Shown here piece by piece: positions 6,734 through 12,820 of a stretch of DNA of 13,378 nt. Each line of letters starts with the position of its first letter. Positions within the stretch are counted from its first letter, which is position 1. The DNA is taken from contig CAWGNK010000004.1 of the NCBI GenBank assembly GCA_963823945.1, forward strand, positions 1 to 13,378, read 5' to 3'. This stretch comes from Bog-793 sp963823945 (GTDB lineage Bacteria > Actinomycetota > Acidimicrobiia > Acidimicrobiales > Bog-793). The translations under genes were made by a program, and so were the position numbers. The notes below the pieces were generated by a model. That model saw only the letters and a list, made by a program, of their open reading frames with translations, did no database searches and had not been told where the DNA came from.

Positions 6734-8192
6734 GGAGCGCGGCCCTCAGGGCCGCGCCGGCGCCGCGACCATGTGCCGCGAGGGCGGCGAGGAGGTGGGC
6801 CGTGCACGACGTCACCGCCTTGGCCGCCGGGATGTGGAGGCACTCGTCGGGAACGTGCGCGTTCGACCCGGGGCCGAGCACGCCGGTCGTGACGAACTGA
6901 GCCGCCGGGTAGCGGTGGGCGAGCGATGTCACGAACGGGATCGACCCGCCCAAGCCGAACGAGCGCGGCGCCTTGCCGAAACAGCCGCGCGACGCGTCAC
7001 CGATGGCCGTCGTGAGCCAGGCGGGGAGCTCGGGTGCGTCCCAGCCCGACGACGCCTGCTCGATGCGGACGGAGACGTCGGCACCCGACGGGGGATCGCT
7101 CGTCAGTGCGGCCCGGAGCGCCTCTGCCACCGCGAGGGCATCGGCGGTCGGCGGGGTCCGCAGAGAGAGCTTGAGCGTGCTCGATGGGCGCAGCACGTTG
7201 CCGGCGGCCTCGATCGCGGGGAAGCCCGCCGCGCCGGTGACCTCGAGCGCCGCCCGCCACGTCAGCCGGCCGAGCCGGGTGGGCGCATCGTCGCCCTCGA
7301 GCTCGACACCGGGCAGGAGGGGGAACTGCCCCACCGCTCCGTCCCCGAACTCGGCGGCGACCTCCTCGATCTCGTGCAACCGTCGCGGCGGGATCTCGAC
7401 ATCGCATCCCGGCACGAGGACGCGGCTGCTGGTCGCGTCCTCGAGGCGGTCGAGCAGCTGGCGCATGACGCGGAACGAGGAGGGCACGACGCCCCCGGCC
7501 ATTCCGCTGTGGATGCCCTCGGTCATCACCCTGACCTGCAGGATCGCGTTGACGGTGCCGCGCAGCGAGGTCGTGATCCACAGCCGGTCGTAGGTCGCGC
7601 AGCCCGAATCGAGGCTCACGACGAGCGCCAACGGGCCGATGCGCCCGGCGAGGGCATCGAGATATGCCTCAAGGTCGGTGCTGCCGCTCTCCTCGGCCGC
7701 CTCGATGAGCACGAGGACGCGTCCGTGAGGCACGCCCGCAGCCTCGAGGGCCTCGAGCGCACCGAGCGCCGCGAAGAGGGCGTAACCGTCGTCGCTGGTT
7801 CCCCGGCCGTAGAGGAGGTCGCCGACCCGCACGGCCCTGAACGGTTCGAAACCCTCCCGCCATGCACCGAGGGGGGGCTGCTTGTCGAGGTGGCCGTAGA
7901 CGAGCGCCGTTTCCGGGGGCTCCCCGGGCGTCGCGGCGACGTCGACGAGGACGCAGGGCGTGCGGCCCGGGAGCCGCACGACCTCGGCCGAGCACCCGGC
8001 TAGCTGCCGGCGCGCCGCCCAGGAGCGAAGGAGCTCCGCGGCCTGGTCGATCCGCCCGTTCGACACCCATTCATGGTCGAAGTCGGGCGAGAGGCAGGGG
8101 ATCGCGACGAACTCGGACAGCGTCGTGAGCGCGTCGGCCTCCCAGTGGTTCTCGACGAACGGCGCGACGCCCGACAAATCGGCTTTGTTCAA
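6681..8192 (-). CDS. M20-family metallopeptidase (dipeptidase/deacylase type)
   Basis: This is a 503-residue cytosolic di-zinc hydrolase of the M20 clan, most like dipeptidases of the CNDP type. Metal and catalytic residues are visible: His101 and Asp103 in YGHLDKQP, bridging Asp134 in GRGTSDDGY, catalytic Glu167 and metal Glu168 in EAAEESGS, Asp195 in SLDSGC, and a late His in GSNAHVPDE. The dimerisation domain has HSGMAGG with His228. The open frame extends to 8606, but that part is low-complexity and antisense to glmU. I choose TTG 8192 because GGAAGGTGG precedes it by 6 bases and homology (VENHWEADALTTLSEFVAIP) begins directly after; no ATG or GTG lies close. The gene is divergent from glmU and convergent with the aldo/keto reductase (53-base overlap). 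It probably cleaves dipeptides or N-acyl amino acids; the substrate is not certain. Confidence 0.88.
   Translation of the reverse strand: MNKADLSGVAPFVENHWEADALTTLSEFVAIPCLSPDFDHEWVSNGRIDQAAELLRSWAARRQLAGCSAEVVRLPGRTPCVLVDVAATPGEPPETALVYGHLDKQPPLGAWREGFEPFRAVRVGDLLYGRGTSDDGYALFAALGALEALEAAGVPHGRVLVLIEAAEESGSTDLEAYLDALAGRIGPLALVVSLDSGCATYDRLWITTSLRGTVNAILQVRVMTEGIHSGMAGGVVPSSFRVMRQLLDRLEDATSSRVLVPGCDVEIPPRRLHEIEEVAAEFGDGAVGQFPLLPGVELEGDDAPTRLGRLTWRAALEVTGAAGFPAIEAAGNVLRPSSTLKLSLRTPPTADALAVAEALRAALTSDPPSGADVSVRIEQASSGWDAPELPAWLTTAIGDASRGCFGKAPRSFGLGGSIPFVTSLAHRYPAAQFVTTGVLGPGSNAHVPDECLHIPAAKAVTSCTAHLLAALAAHGRGAGAALRAALPTAGSGLLPRPSARAPR
6737..6757 (+). terminator. Terminator-like hairpin after the aldo/keto reductase
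   Basis: GCGCGGCCC and GGGCCGCGC form a perfect 9-bp stem closed by TCA, starting 4 bases after the TAG at 6731-6733. No U-tract is present. It lies inside the 3' coding end of the convergent peptidase, so it may halt plus-strand transcription before it runs into that gene. The stem is seen; the terminator role is inferred. Confidence 0.55.
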
Positions 8193-8395
8193 CGGATTCC
8201 ACCTTCCAAGGTGTGCAACGCGATCATCCTCGCGCTTTGCCGGCCGCGGGCCCGATGCCGGCGGTTCCGGGCGGGACGGATTGCGTGCGCCAGGGCCGCG
8301 CGGCTCCGCGGCCCGAATCCGGACGCGGGAGCCGGCGAATCCACGTCGCCAGTTGTAGCGCAGCACGGCCCCGGTCCTTCGGCGAGAATGGGCTC
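8193..8395. promoter_or_regulatory. Divergent control region, peptidase and glmU
   Basis: These 203 bases separate divergent genes. GGGCCGCG (8293-8300) and CGCGGCCC (8307-8314) form an 8-bp stem with a 6-base loop, too central to be either gene's terminator; it may be a regulatory site or chance in GC-rich DNA. For the peptidase, GATGAT at 8228-8223 on the minus strand is a possible -10 box. For glmU, see 8384-8389. No gene is seen here. Confidence 0.4.
8384..8389 (+). promoter_or_regulatory. -10-like GAGAAT for leaderless glmU
   Basis: GAGAAT ([T/G]ANNNT) ends exactly 6 bases before the GTG at 8396, the same spacing as at 5248-5253 and 12751-12746. No Shine-Dalgarno sequence precedes the GTG. 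There is no good -35. Confidence 0.4.
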
Positions 8396-9505
8396 GTGGC
8401 CTCCCGCCCGCTCTCCGTGATGGTCCTTGCCGCTGGCGAGGGGACGCGGATGCGATCGGCGACGCCGAAACCCCTTCACCGCCTGTGCGGGCGGCCGATG
8501 GTGCTCCACGTGCTCGACGCCCTGGCCGAGCTGCCGATCGGCAAGGTCGTCGTCGTCGTTGGATTCCGCTCCGTCGACGTGGTGAAGGCCGTGCAGGCCG
8601 AGGCACCCCCAGAACTACAGATTGAGTTCGTCGAGCAGTCGCGGCCGCTCGGGACGGGCGATGCCGCCGCGGTCGCGCTCACCGCATTCGACGAGGGCGC
8701 CGACCTGGCCGACGGGGACCTCATGATCCTGCCGGGCGACACGCCGCTGCTGCGTCCGTCGACGCTCGCCGAGCTCGTGCGGACGCATCGGGAGAGCGAC
8801 GCCGCGGCGACCCTGCTCACCGCGCGGATCAGCGACCCGACCGGATACGGGCGTGTCGTCCGCTCCAAGAGCGGGAACGTCGCCCGCGTCGTCGAGCACA
8901 CCGACGCGAACGAGGGCGAGCTCGAGATCGACGAGGTCGCAACGTCGATCTACTGCTTTCGCCACGGTGTTCTCGCGCCCACGCTTCGCCGTCTGTCGCC
9001 CGCCAACGCGCAGGGTGAGTACTACCTCACCGACACGATCGCCGTGCTCGACGCCGCGGGCTACCGGGTTGCGACGTTCGTGGCACCCGATCCCGCCGAG
9101 ACGGCGGGGGTGAACGACCGCGCCCAGCTCGCCGCGGCGGAGAAGGTGCTGCGTGGGCGGTTGAACGACAGATGGATGCGGCTGGGCGTGACGATGGCCG
9201 ACCCCGGCCGCACCTACCTGGACGCTGCCGTCGAACTCGCCGAGGACGTCGTGCTGCAGCCAGGCGTCATCCTGGAGGGCGCGACGTCGGTGGGCCCGGG
9301 CGCCGTGGTCGGGCCGGACTGCCACCTCGTCGACTGCACCGTCGGGCCCGGGGCGAGGGTCACCCAGACCGTCGCGCACAATGCGACGATCGGCGAGGGG
9401 GCCGTGGTGGGGCCGTTTGCCTTCCTCGCCAAGGGGAGTCGCGTCGAGCCCCGTTCGGCGACCGGGCCGTTCGCGCGGATCGAGTTCGACGAAGATCGTC
9501 AGTAG
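8396..9505 (+). CDS. glmU: GlmU-type UDP-N-acetylglucosamine pyrophosphorylase, short form without acetyltransferase core
   Basis: This is a cytosolic enzyme expected to make UDP-GlcNAc from GlcNAc-1-phosphate and UTP for peptidoglycan. The N-terminal Rossmann-type domain (about residues 1-250) has LAAGEGTRMRSATPKPLH with catalytic Lys25, PLGTGDA, metal Asp115 in LPGDTPLL, GYGR and Glu167 in VVEH. It also has metal Asn240 in GVNDRAQL. A left-handed beta-helix of hexapeptide repeats follows (about 265-350), but the protein ends at 369 residues, about 85 short of the usual 450-460. The part carrying the acetyltransferase His and coenzyme-A contacts is absent. The sugar-binding Asn expected in EVN(T/S)G is Ala182 (EVATS). 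The start is GTG 8396. The gene lies 24 bases before prs, so they are co-transcribed. It is clearly of the GlmU family; whether it still handles GlcNAc-1-P is less sure. Confidence 0.88.
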   Translation: MASRPLSVMVLAAGEGTRMRSATPKPLHRLCGRPMVLHVLDALAELPIGKVVVVVGFRSVDVVKAVQAEAPPELQIEFVEQSRPLGTGDAAAVALTAFDEGADLADGDLMILPGDTPLLRPSTLAELVRTHRESDAAATLLTARISDPTGYGRVVRSKSGNVARVVEHTDANEGELEIDEVATSIYCFRHGVLAPTLRRLSPANAQGEYYLTDTIAVLDAAGYRVATFVAPDPAETAGVNDRAQLAAAEKVLRGRLNDRWMRLGVTMADPGRTYLDAAVELAEDVVLQPGVILEGATSVGPGAVVGPDCHLVDCTVGPGARVTQTVAHNATIGEGAVVGPFAFLAKGSRVEPRSATGPFARIEFDEDRQ

Positions 9506-9529
9506 GGTCGGATCGGAGAGGGGACCAAG

Positions 9530-10501
9530 ATGGAGCTCGTACCGCGGCGGCGCCTCGAGTTGTTCAGCGGGAGATCGCACCCCAGCCTCGCGCGGGAGAT
9601 AGCCGACAACCTCGGCGTCGCGCTCGGCGAGGCGAACCTGCACGACTTCGCCGACGGTCAGATCCACTGCCGCTACGACGCCTCGATCCGCGGCTCAGAC
9701 GTGTTCATCATCCAGCCCCACAGCCACCCGGTGAACGACTCGATCATGGAGCAGCTGATCATGATCGACGCCGCCAAGCGGGCCTCGGCGCACCGGATCA
9801 CCGCGGTCTGCCCCTACTACGGCTACTCCCGGCAGGACCGCAAGTCGACGGGTCGCGAGCCGATCACCGCCAAGCTCATCGCCGACTTGCTGACCGCCGC
9901 CGGGGCGGACCGCGTCGTCAGCGTCGACCTGCACTCGGGCCAGATCCAGGGCTTCTTCAACTTCCCCGTCGACCACCTCACCGCGCTGCCGGTGCTGTGC
10001 AGCTACCTCGCCGAGCAGGACCCGCGCAGGCTCTCCATCGTGTCGCCTGACGCCGGCCGAGTGAAGGTCGCCGAGCGGTTCAGCCAGCAGCTCGGCGCCG
10101 ACCTCGCCTTCGTGCACAAGCGGCATCTGGCGAGCAAGGCGAACAGCGTCGAGGCCCGTGAGGTGATCGGCATCGTGAAGGGCCGTGTCTGCGTGATCAT
10201 CGACGACCTCATCGACACCGGCGGGACCATCCTCGGTGCCGCCGAGCGTCTGAGGGATGCGGGCGCGACCGACGTCTGGGCGATGGCGACCCACGCCGTG
10301 CTCTCCGATCCGGCCCTCGAGCGACTGAGCGGCGACACGATCAGCCGGGTCATCGTGACGAACACGCTTCCTCTACCTAAGGAGCGTCTGATCGACAAGA
10401 TCCAGGTGCTCTCCGTGGCGCCGTTGATCGCGGCCGCGATCGACGCGGTCTTCGAGGACACGTCCGTCTCCGGCATCTTCGGGGGAAACAACCTGTCCTG
10501 A
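9530..10501 (+). CDS. prs: Ribose-phosphate pyrophosphokinase (PRPP synthetase)
   Basis: This enzyme makes PRPP from ribose-5-phosphate and ATP for nucleotide, His and Trp synthesis. Its 323 residues match the usual length. It has the ATP-site motif YYGYSRQDRK at 96-105, followed by the REPITAK motif. It also has DLHSGQIQGFF at 133-143 and the flexible-loop Lys197 in VHKRH. The PRPP-binding loop is DDLIDTGGT at 225-233. The start is ATG 9530, with GGAGAGGGG upstream. It sits 24 bases behind glmU, a conserved pairing in many Gram-positive bacteria. In related genomes rplY usually comes next; here a mobile cassette separates them. Confidence 0.96.
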   Translation: MELVPRRRLELFSGRSHPSLAREIADNLGVALGEANLHDFADGQIHCRYDASIRGSDVFIIQPHSHPVNDSIMEQLIMIDAAKRASAHRITAVCPYYGYSRQDRKSTGREPITAKLIADLLTAAGADRVVSVDLHSGQIQGFFNFPVDHLTALPVLCSYLAEQDPRRLSIVSPDAGRVKVAERFSQQLGADLAFVHKRHLASKANSVEAREVIGIVKGRVCVIIDDLIDTGGTILGAAERLRDAGATDVWAMATHAVLSDPALERLSGDTISRVIVTNTLPLPKERLIDKIQVLSVAPLIAAAIDAVFEDTSVSGIFGGNNLS

Positions 10502-10514
10502 GCCGGCCGCCCAG

Positions 10515-10538
10515 GGCCCGCGGGCCGGGTTCACCCGG
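10515..10538 (+). terminator. Stem-loops after prs
   Basis: Two overlapping GC-rich foldbacks lie 14-37 bases past the prs stop: the palindrome GGCCCGCGGGCC (10515-10526) and CCGGG-TTCA-CCCGG (10525-10538). The second has a proper 4-base loop and would make a good pause or termination stem; no U-tract follows. Confidence 0.45.
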
Positions 10539-10588
10539 AGACGCCAGTGCCGGCTTGCCGCAGACCCGGCACGTCGCCCCCGCGGTCG

Positions 10589-10595
10589 CCAGTTC
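10589..10595 (+). repeat. Left copy of putative 7-bp target site duplication
   Basis: CCAGTTC lies one base outside the left terminal inverted repeat and is repeated in the same orientation at 12814-12820, one base outside the right repeat. Read as a 9-bp duplication it would be 7 of 9 matching with both end bases different. Direct repeats of 8-9 bp are usual for the IS1 family, so 7 clear bases is acceptable but not exact. Confidence 0.65.
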
Positions 10596-10596
10596 T

Positions 10597-10630
10597 GTAG
10601 TGGGTCAGCCGCTCCTTCATCACATCAGTT
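10597..10630 (+). repeat. Left terminal inverted repeat, 34 bp
   Basis: It begins GTAGTGGGTCAGCC and ends CATCACATCAGTT. It is a base-perfect reverse complement of 12779-12812. Agreement stops on both sides (10596 T and 10631 T each mismatch), so the limits are sharp. Confidence 0.92.
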
Positions 10631-10806
10631 TGAATCCACCGAAAGTTAGGAATCGGGACCTATTCCTGACTCCTCCGGGGCTGTAGAAGAGTGTTGCGCT
10701 TAAGGTGAATTAATTAGTACACGACAACTTGAGAAGTTGTTCTGTTAACACTAAGACTCGTGGAACACAACAAATCTCCTGGAGGGCGTCCGTTCCGACA
10801 AGTCGT
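10631..10806. other. Non-coding stretch between left end and transposase remnant
   Basis: These 176 bases are AT-richer than the chromosome, and none of the minus frames I read matches the missing C-terminal part of an IS1-type transposase. ACAACTT (10724-10730) and AAGTTGT (10734-10740) form a 7-bp stem with loop GAG, followed on the plus strand by TCTGTTAAC. This may be a terminator protecting the element from outside transcription, but it is weak. Confidence 0.4.
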
Positions 10807-11244
10807 CTACTGGAGGCGCAGTCCGTCGGTCGTGAGCTGGATGCGATGGCTCGGGTCAATGCGGGAACGCATGTCAGCGATGAAGGTGTAGGCGTCGGCC
10901 ATCGTGCGCTCACCCACCAGCCAACTCGGGACAAGTTTCGTGTCGGCGTCCACCGCGACCCACGTCCACACATCCCCGTGGCCGAGGGTGTCTTGGAACT
11001 CGTCTGGAACGTTCTTCTGCTTCGCATAGCAAAGCGACCAAACCTCGTCGCACTCCATCCGGCTCGGGCGCAGGTTGGTGAGCACGGCGTCTTGGTATTC
11101 GGCACAAGCTGCGCCGAGGTCGACCAGGACCTTCGTGACGGTGTTCTTGGCCACGCCGGTCACCCGCATGATGGAGCGGATGCACATGCCTTCGCAGAGC
11201 AGGCTGACGACCTGGCCTCTGCGTTCGGTGCTCAACCTGTTCAT
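10807..11244 (-). pseudogene. IS1-family transposase, C-terminally truncated
   Basis: This 145-residue remnant starts at ATG 11244 (an in-frame GTG at 11253 would add three residues). The N-terminal helix-turn-helix region reads STERRGQVVSLLCEGMCIRS and TGVAKNTVTKVLVDLG, followed by ECDEVWSL with the first catalytic Asp. Next come GDVWTWVAVDADTKLVPSWLVG and RIQLTTDG with the second Asp. This order is typical of the single-frame IS1 transposases rather than the InsA/InsB pair. After TTDGLRLQ comes TAG at 10807-10809. The remaining third, including the third catalytic acidic residue and the usual YVERQN-like block, is missing, and there is no room for it before the left end. It should be inactive. 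An inverted repeat covers its start codon. Confidence 0.85.
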
Positions 11245-11257
11245 AGTGACCACTATG
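11242..11257. repeat. Inverted repeat over the transposase start codon
   Basis: CATAGTG and CACTATG flank a 2-base centre; both candidate starts of the transposase lie inside. In RNA this could hide the initiation site; in DNA it could be an operator. Transposon genes are often guarded this way, but the function here is inferred only. Confidence 0.4.
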
Positions 11258-11296
11258 CGTGAGGAGTAAGCAGTTGTTCACTGCCTCAGTAACAGG

Positions 11297-11324
11297 TTGA
11301 ATCTGTAGCCAAGGATGATACAAT
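11297..11324 (+). promoter_or_regulatory. Promoter TTGAAT-N16-TACAAT of fic
   Basis: TTGAAT at 11297-11302 and TACAAT at 11319-11324 are near-consensus sigma70 boxes with a 16-base spacer. Transcription would begin near 11331, leaving about 30 bases before ATG 11360. Because an upstream in-frame ATG (11315) lies within the promoter, this site also decides the gene start. Confidence 0.65.
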
Positions 11325-11359
11325 ATCCGCCAGGGATAGGAGAAAGGGTACTTTCAATC

Positions 11360-12508
11360 ATGTTGTTCGCGACGCCGGACCTGGGAGATCGAGAGCTGGA
11401 GGTTCTCGGCCATATCGGGGAGCTATCCGAGAAACTTCGGATTCGCCTCCACGACCCGCAACGTTGGTACGGCTCTCTGCGCCGGGCGCAGTTCGCCCGC
11501 GCCGTGCAGGGATCAAACAGCATCGAGGGATACGAAGCCGCAATTGACGATGCAGCCGCCATTGAATTAGGAGAGGCGCCTCTCGACGTGGACGAGGAGA
11601 CTCGTCTGGCAGTTAAGGGTTACTGCGATGCCATGACCTACGTACTCCAGTTGTCGTCAGAACCCAACTTTCATTATGGCGAGCAATTGATCAAGAGTTT
11701 GCACTTCATAATGACCTCTTACGATCTAAAGAATCGTCCGGGACTCTGGCGCGCGGGAGCGATCTATGTGCGCGACGAAGCGACCGGTGGGGTTGTCTAC
11801 GAGGGTGCCGATATAGACGACGTTCCCGCGCTCATTCACGAGTTCGTGTTGCAATTGAATCACGAGAATCCGGGACCGCAGATCGTGCTTGCCGGGATGG
11901 CACACCTGAATTTGGTCATGGTGCATCCGTTCCGAGACGGCAATGGCCGTATGGCTCGATGCCTTCAGACGCTGGTGATGGCACGTAATGGTGTCCTTTC
12001 GCCAGTGTTCTGCAGTATCGAGGAGTACCTGGGGCGCAACACCCAGGCGTACTACGACGTTCTCGCGAAGGTGGGGCGTGGCTCCTGGGACCCCACGGGC
12101 GACGCGATGCCCTGGGTGCGCTTCATCCTGGCGGCCCATTTGCGGCAAGCGCGCACTCTTCAGAGGCGCATCAAGGAAAGCGAGCGCCTCTGGGACGATT
12201 TAGAAGAAGTCGTTGTTCACAACAGATTGCCCGAACGAACATTGAATGCGCTGTACGACGCCGCAATGGCCTTTCGAGTACGCAACGGAACCTACCGCGC
12301 CATTCTGGCGGATACCGAGGAAGAGATCACAGATCAGGTAGCGAGCCGCGATCTAAAACATTTGACAGAACTCGGTCTACTACTTCCGCACGGGACCGCT
12401 CGCGGTCGCTTTTACACTGCCGCACCTCAATTAGCCGAAATAAGACGAGCGATTGTTGAAGGCCGCGATCCGCGAGACAATTCAGATCCCTTCGCCGACG
12501 CCGCTTGA
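11360..12508 (+). CDS. Fic-domain protein (putative AMP transferase), class II
   Basis: This is a 382-residue cytosolic Fic protein. Fic enzymes usually transfer AMP from ATP to a hydroxyl of a target protein. The active-site motif is fully canonical, HPFRDGNGR at 189-197, with catalytic His189. The N-terminal helix carries the inhibitory motif S-x-x-x-E-G (Ser52 to Gly57, Glu56 being the inhibitory residue), which marks class II, the self-restrained form. The Fic core covers roughly 105-235 and is followed by a helical linker and a C-terminal winged-helix-like region (about 285-360). ATG 11360 is chosen because the only earlier ATG (11315) overlaps the promoter; GAAAGGG lies 11 bases upstream. 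The gene is AT-richer than the chromosome and sits inside the cassette. It overlaps the convergent small gene by 27 bases. The target is unknown. Confidence 0.92.
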   Translation: MLFATPDLGDRELEVLGHIGELSEKLRIRLHDPQRWYGSLRRAQFARAVQGSNSIEGYEAAIDDAAAIELGEAPLDVDEETRLAVKGYCDAMTYVLQLSSEPNFHYGEQLIKSLHFIMTSYDLKNRPGLWRAGAIYVRDEATGGVVYEGADIDDVPALIHEFVLQLNHENPGPQIVLAGMAHLNLVMVHPFRDGNGRMARCLQTLVMARNGVLSPVFCSIEEYLGRNTQAYYDVLAKVGRGSWDPTGDAMPWVRFILAAHLRQARTLQRRIKESERLWDDLEEVVVHNRLPERTLNALYDAAMAFRVRNGTYRAILADTEEEITDQVASRDLKHLTELGLLLPHGTARGRFYTAAPQLAEIRRAIVEGRDPRDNSDPFADAA

Positions 12509-12739
12509 GTGGTTCCACCGCGCCCGAGCAGCATGCCGAGCTGCTTGTGACCTCTGTTCGGGAGTGAGTTTCGCGGCTCTCGCCTTGCCGCCCTTCTTCC
12601 CCCCGAGTCGTCCCAACTCGACAGCCGCGGGGTTCTTCCCTCCGTAGAGATCGGGCTCCGGCTCGTCGCTCGTCGACTGAGCGACGAGGGCCGCGGCCAG
12701 GGCATTCAGGTCACGGGGCTTGCTTGACCGCTTTAGCAT
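12482..12739 (-). CDS. Small basic Gly/Lys/Ala-rich protein of unknown function
   Basis: This is an 85-residue protein. The first 30 residues are MLKRSSKPRD, then a helix-prone LNALAAALVA segment, then an acidic patch DEPEPD. Then comes a block KNPAAVELGRLGGKKGGKARAAKLTPEQRSQAARHAARARW (residues 35-75, quoted here in parts: GRLGGKKGGKARAAKLTPEQ and RSQAARHAARARW). I have seen this block as a recurrent family of hypothetical proteins; it resembles the KGG motif of stress proteins and could bind nucleic acid, but that is not shown. ATG 12739 is preferred over ATG 12757 because a -10 box ends 6 bases before it, giving a leaderless mRNA. The 3' end overlaps fic by 27 bases tail to tail. Confidence 0.7.
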   Translation of the reverse strand: MLKRSSKPRDLNALAAALVAQSTSDEPEPDLYGGKNPAAVELGRLGGKKGGKARAAKLTPEQRSQAARHAARARWNHSSGVGEGI

Positions 12740-12745
12740 ACCCCC

Positions 12746-12773
12746 AGCGTATGCCAATCGCTCATCGAGCCAA
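12746..12773 (-). promoter_or_regulatory. Promoter TTGGCT-N16-TACGCT with palindrome, small cassette gene
   Basis: On the minus strand TTGGCT (12773-12768) and TACGCT (12751-12746) are 16 bases apart, and six bases after the -10 comes ATG 12739. GCATAC at 12736-12741 and GTATGC at 12749-12754 form a perfect inverted repeat with a 7-base centre. It covers the -10 box and start point, the classic place for a repressor site or autoregulation. Confidence 0.6.
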
Positions 12774-12778
12774 GCTCG

Positions 12779-12812
12779 AACTGATGTGATGAAGGAGCGG
12801 CTGACCCACTAC
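12779..12812 (-). repeat. Right terminal inverted repeat, 34 bp
   Basis: This is the exact reverse complement of 10597-10630. The small-gene promoter (-35 at 12773) begins just inside this repeat. Confidence 0.92.
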
Positions 12813-12813
12813 C

Positions 12814-12820
12814 CCAGTTC
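12814..12820 (+). repeat. Right copy of putative target site duplication
   Basis: CCAGTTC is identical and in the same orientation as 10589-10595. Its last three bases (TTC) form the beginning of the proposed rplY -35 box. Confidence 0.65.

Larger units (their letters stand above)
10597..12812. mobile_element. IS1-family-derived passenger cassette carrying fic
   Basis: This is a 2216-bp segment bounded by perfect 34-bp inverted repeats and flanking 7-bp direct repeats. It holds, in order: an AT-richer stretch with a hairpin, a truncated IS1-family transposase (minus), a Fic gene (plus) and a small basic-protein gene (minus). It interrupts the prs-rplY interval; removing it and one CCAGTTC joins the flanks cleanly into a 214-base spacer. 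Codon use inside, especially in fic (TTA, ATT, GAA and AAT are frequent), is distinctly less GC-biased than in prs or glmU, which points to transfer. Since the transposase lacks its last third, movement would need an enzyme supplied elsewhere that recognises the same ends. Ends and duplication are seen; the cassette reading is inference. Confidence 0.82.

Noticed and set aside
5955..8003. 682-codon open frame on the plus strand across the reductase and antisense to the peptidase
   Set aside because: Its composition is low-complexity Arg/Ser/Pro and no motif is seen; both overlapped genes have complete catalytic sets in their own frames.
8193..8606. N-terminal extension of the M20 peptidase up to an ATG at 8606
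   Set aside because: The 138 extra residues are Arg/Pro-rich, run antisense into glmU, and no family member has them; TTG 8192 has a good ribosome site.
10710..11105. Programmed frameshift making a full-length transposase, as in classical IS1
   Set aside because: The other minus frame past 10807 does not look like the missing C-terminal part and is too short before the element end.
10729..11262. 177-codon plus-strand frame antisense to the transposase
   Set aside because: The opposite strand has clear IS1-family motifs; this frame has none.
11315..11359. Longer Fic protein starting at ATG 11315
   Set aside because: That ATG lies inside the -35/-10 promoter, upstream of the predicted transcript start.
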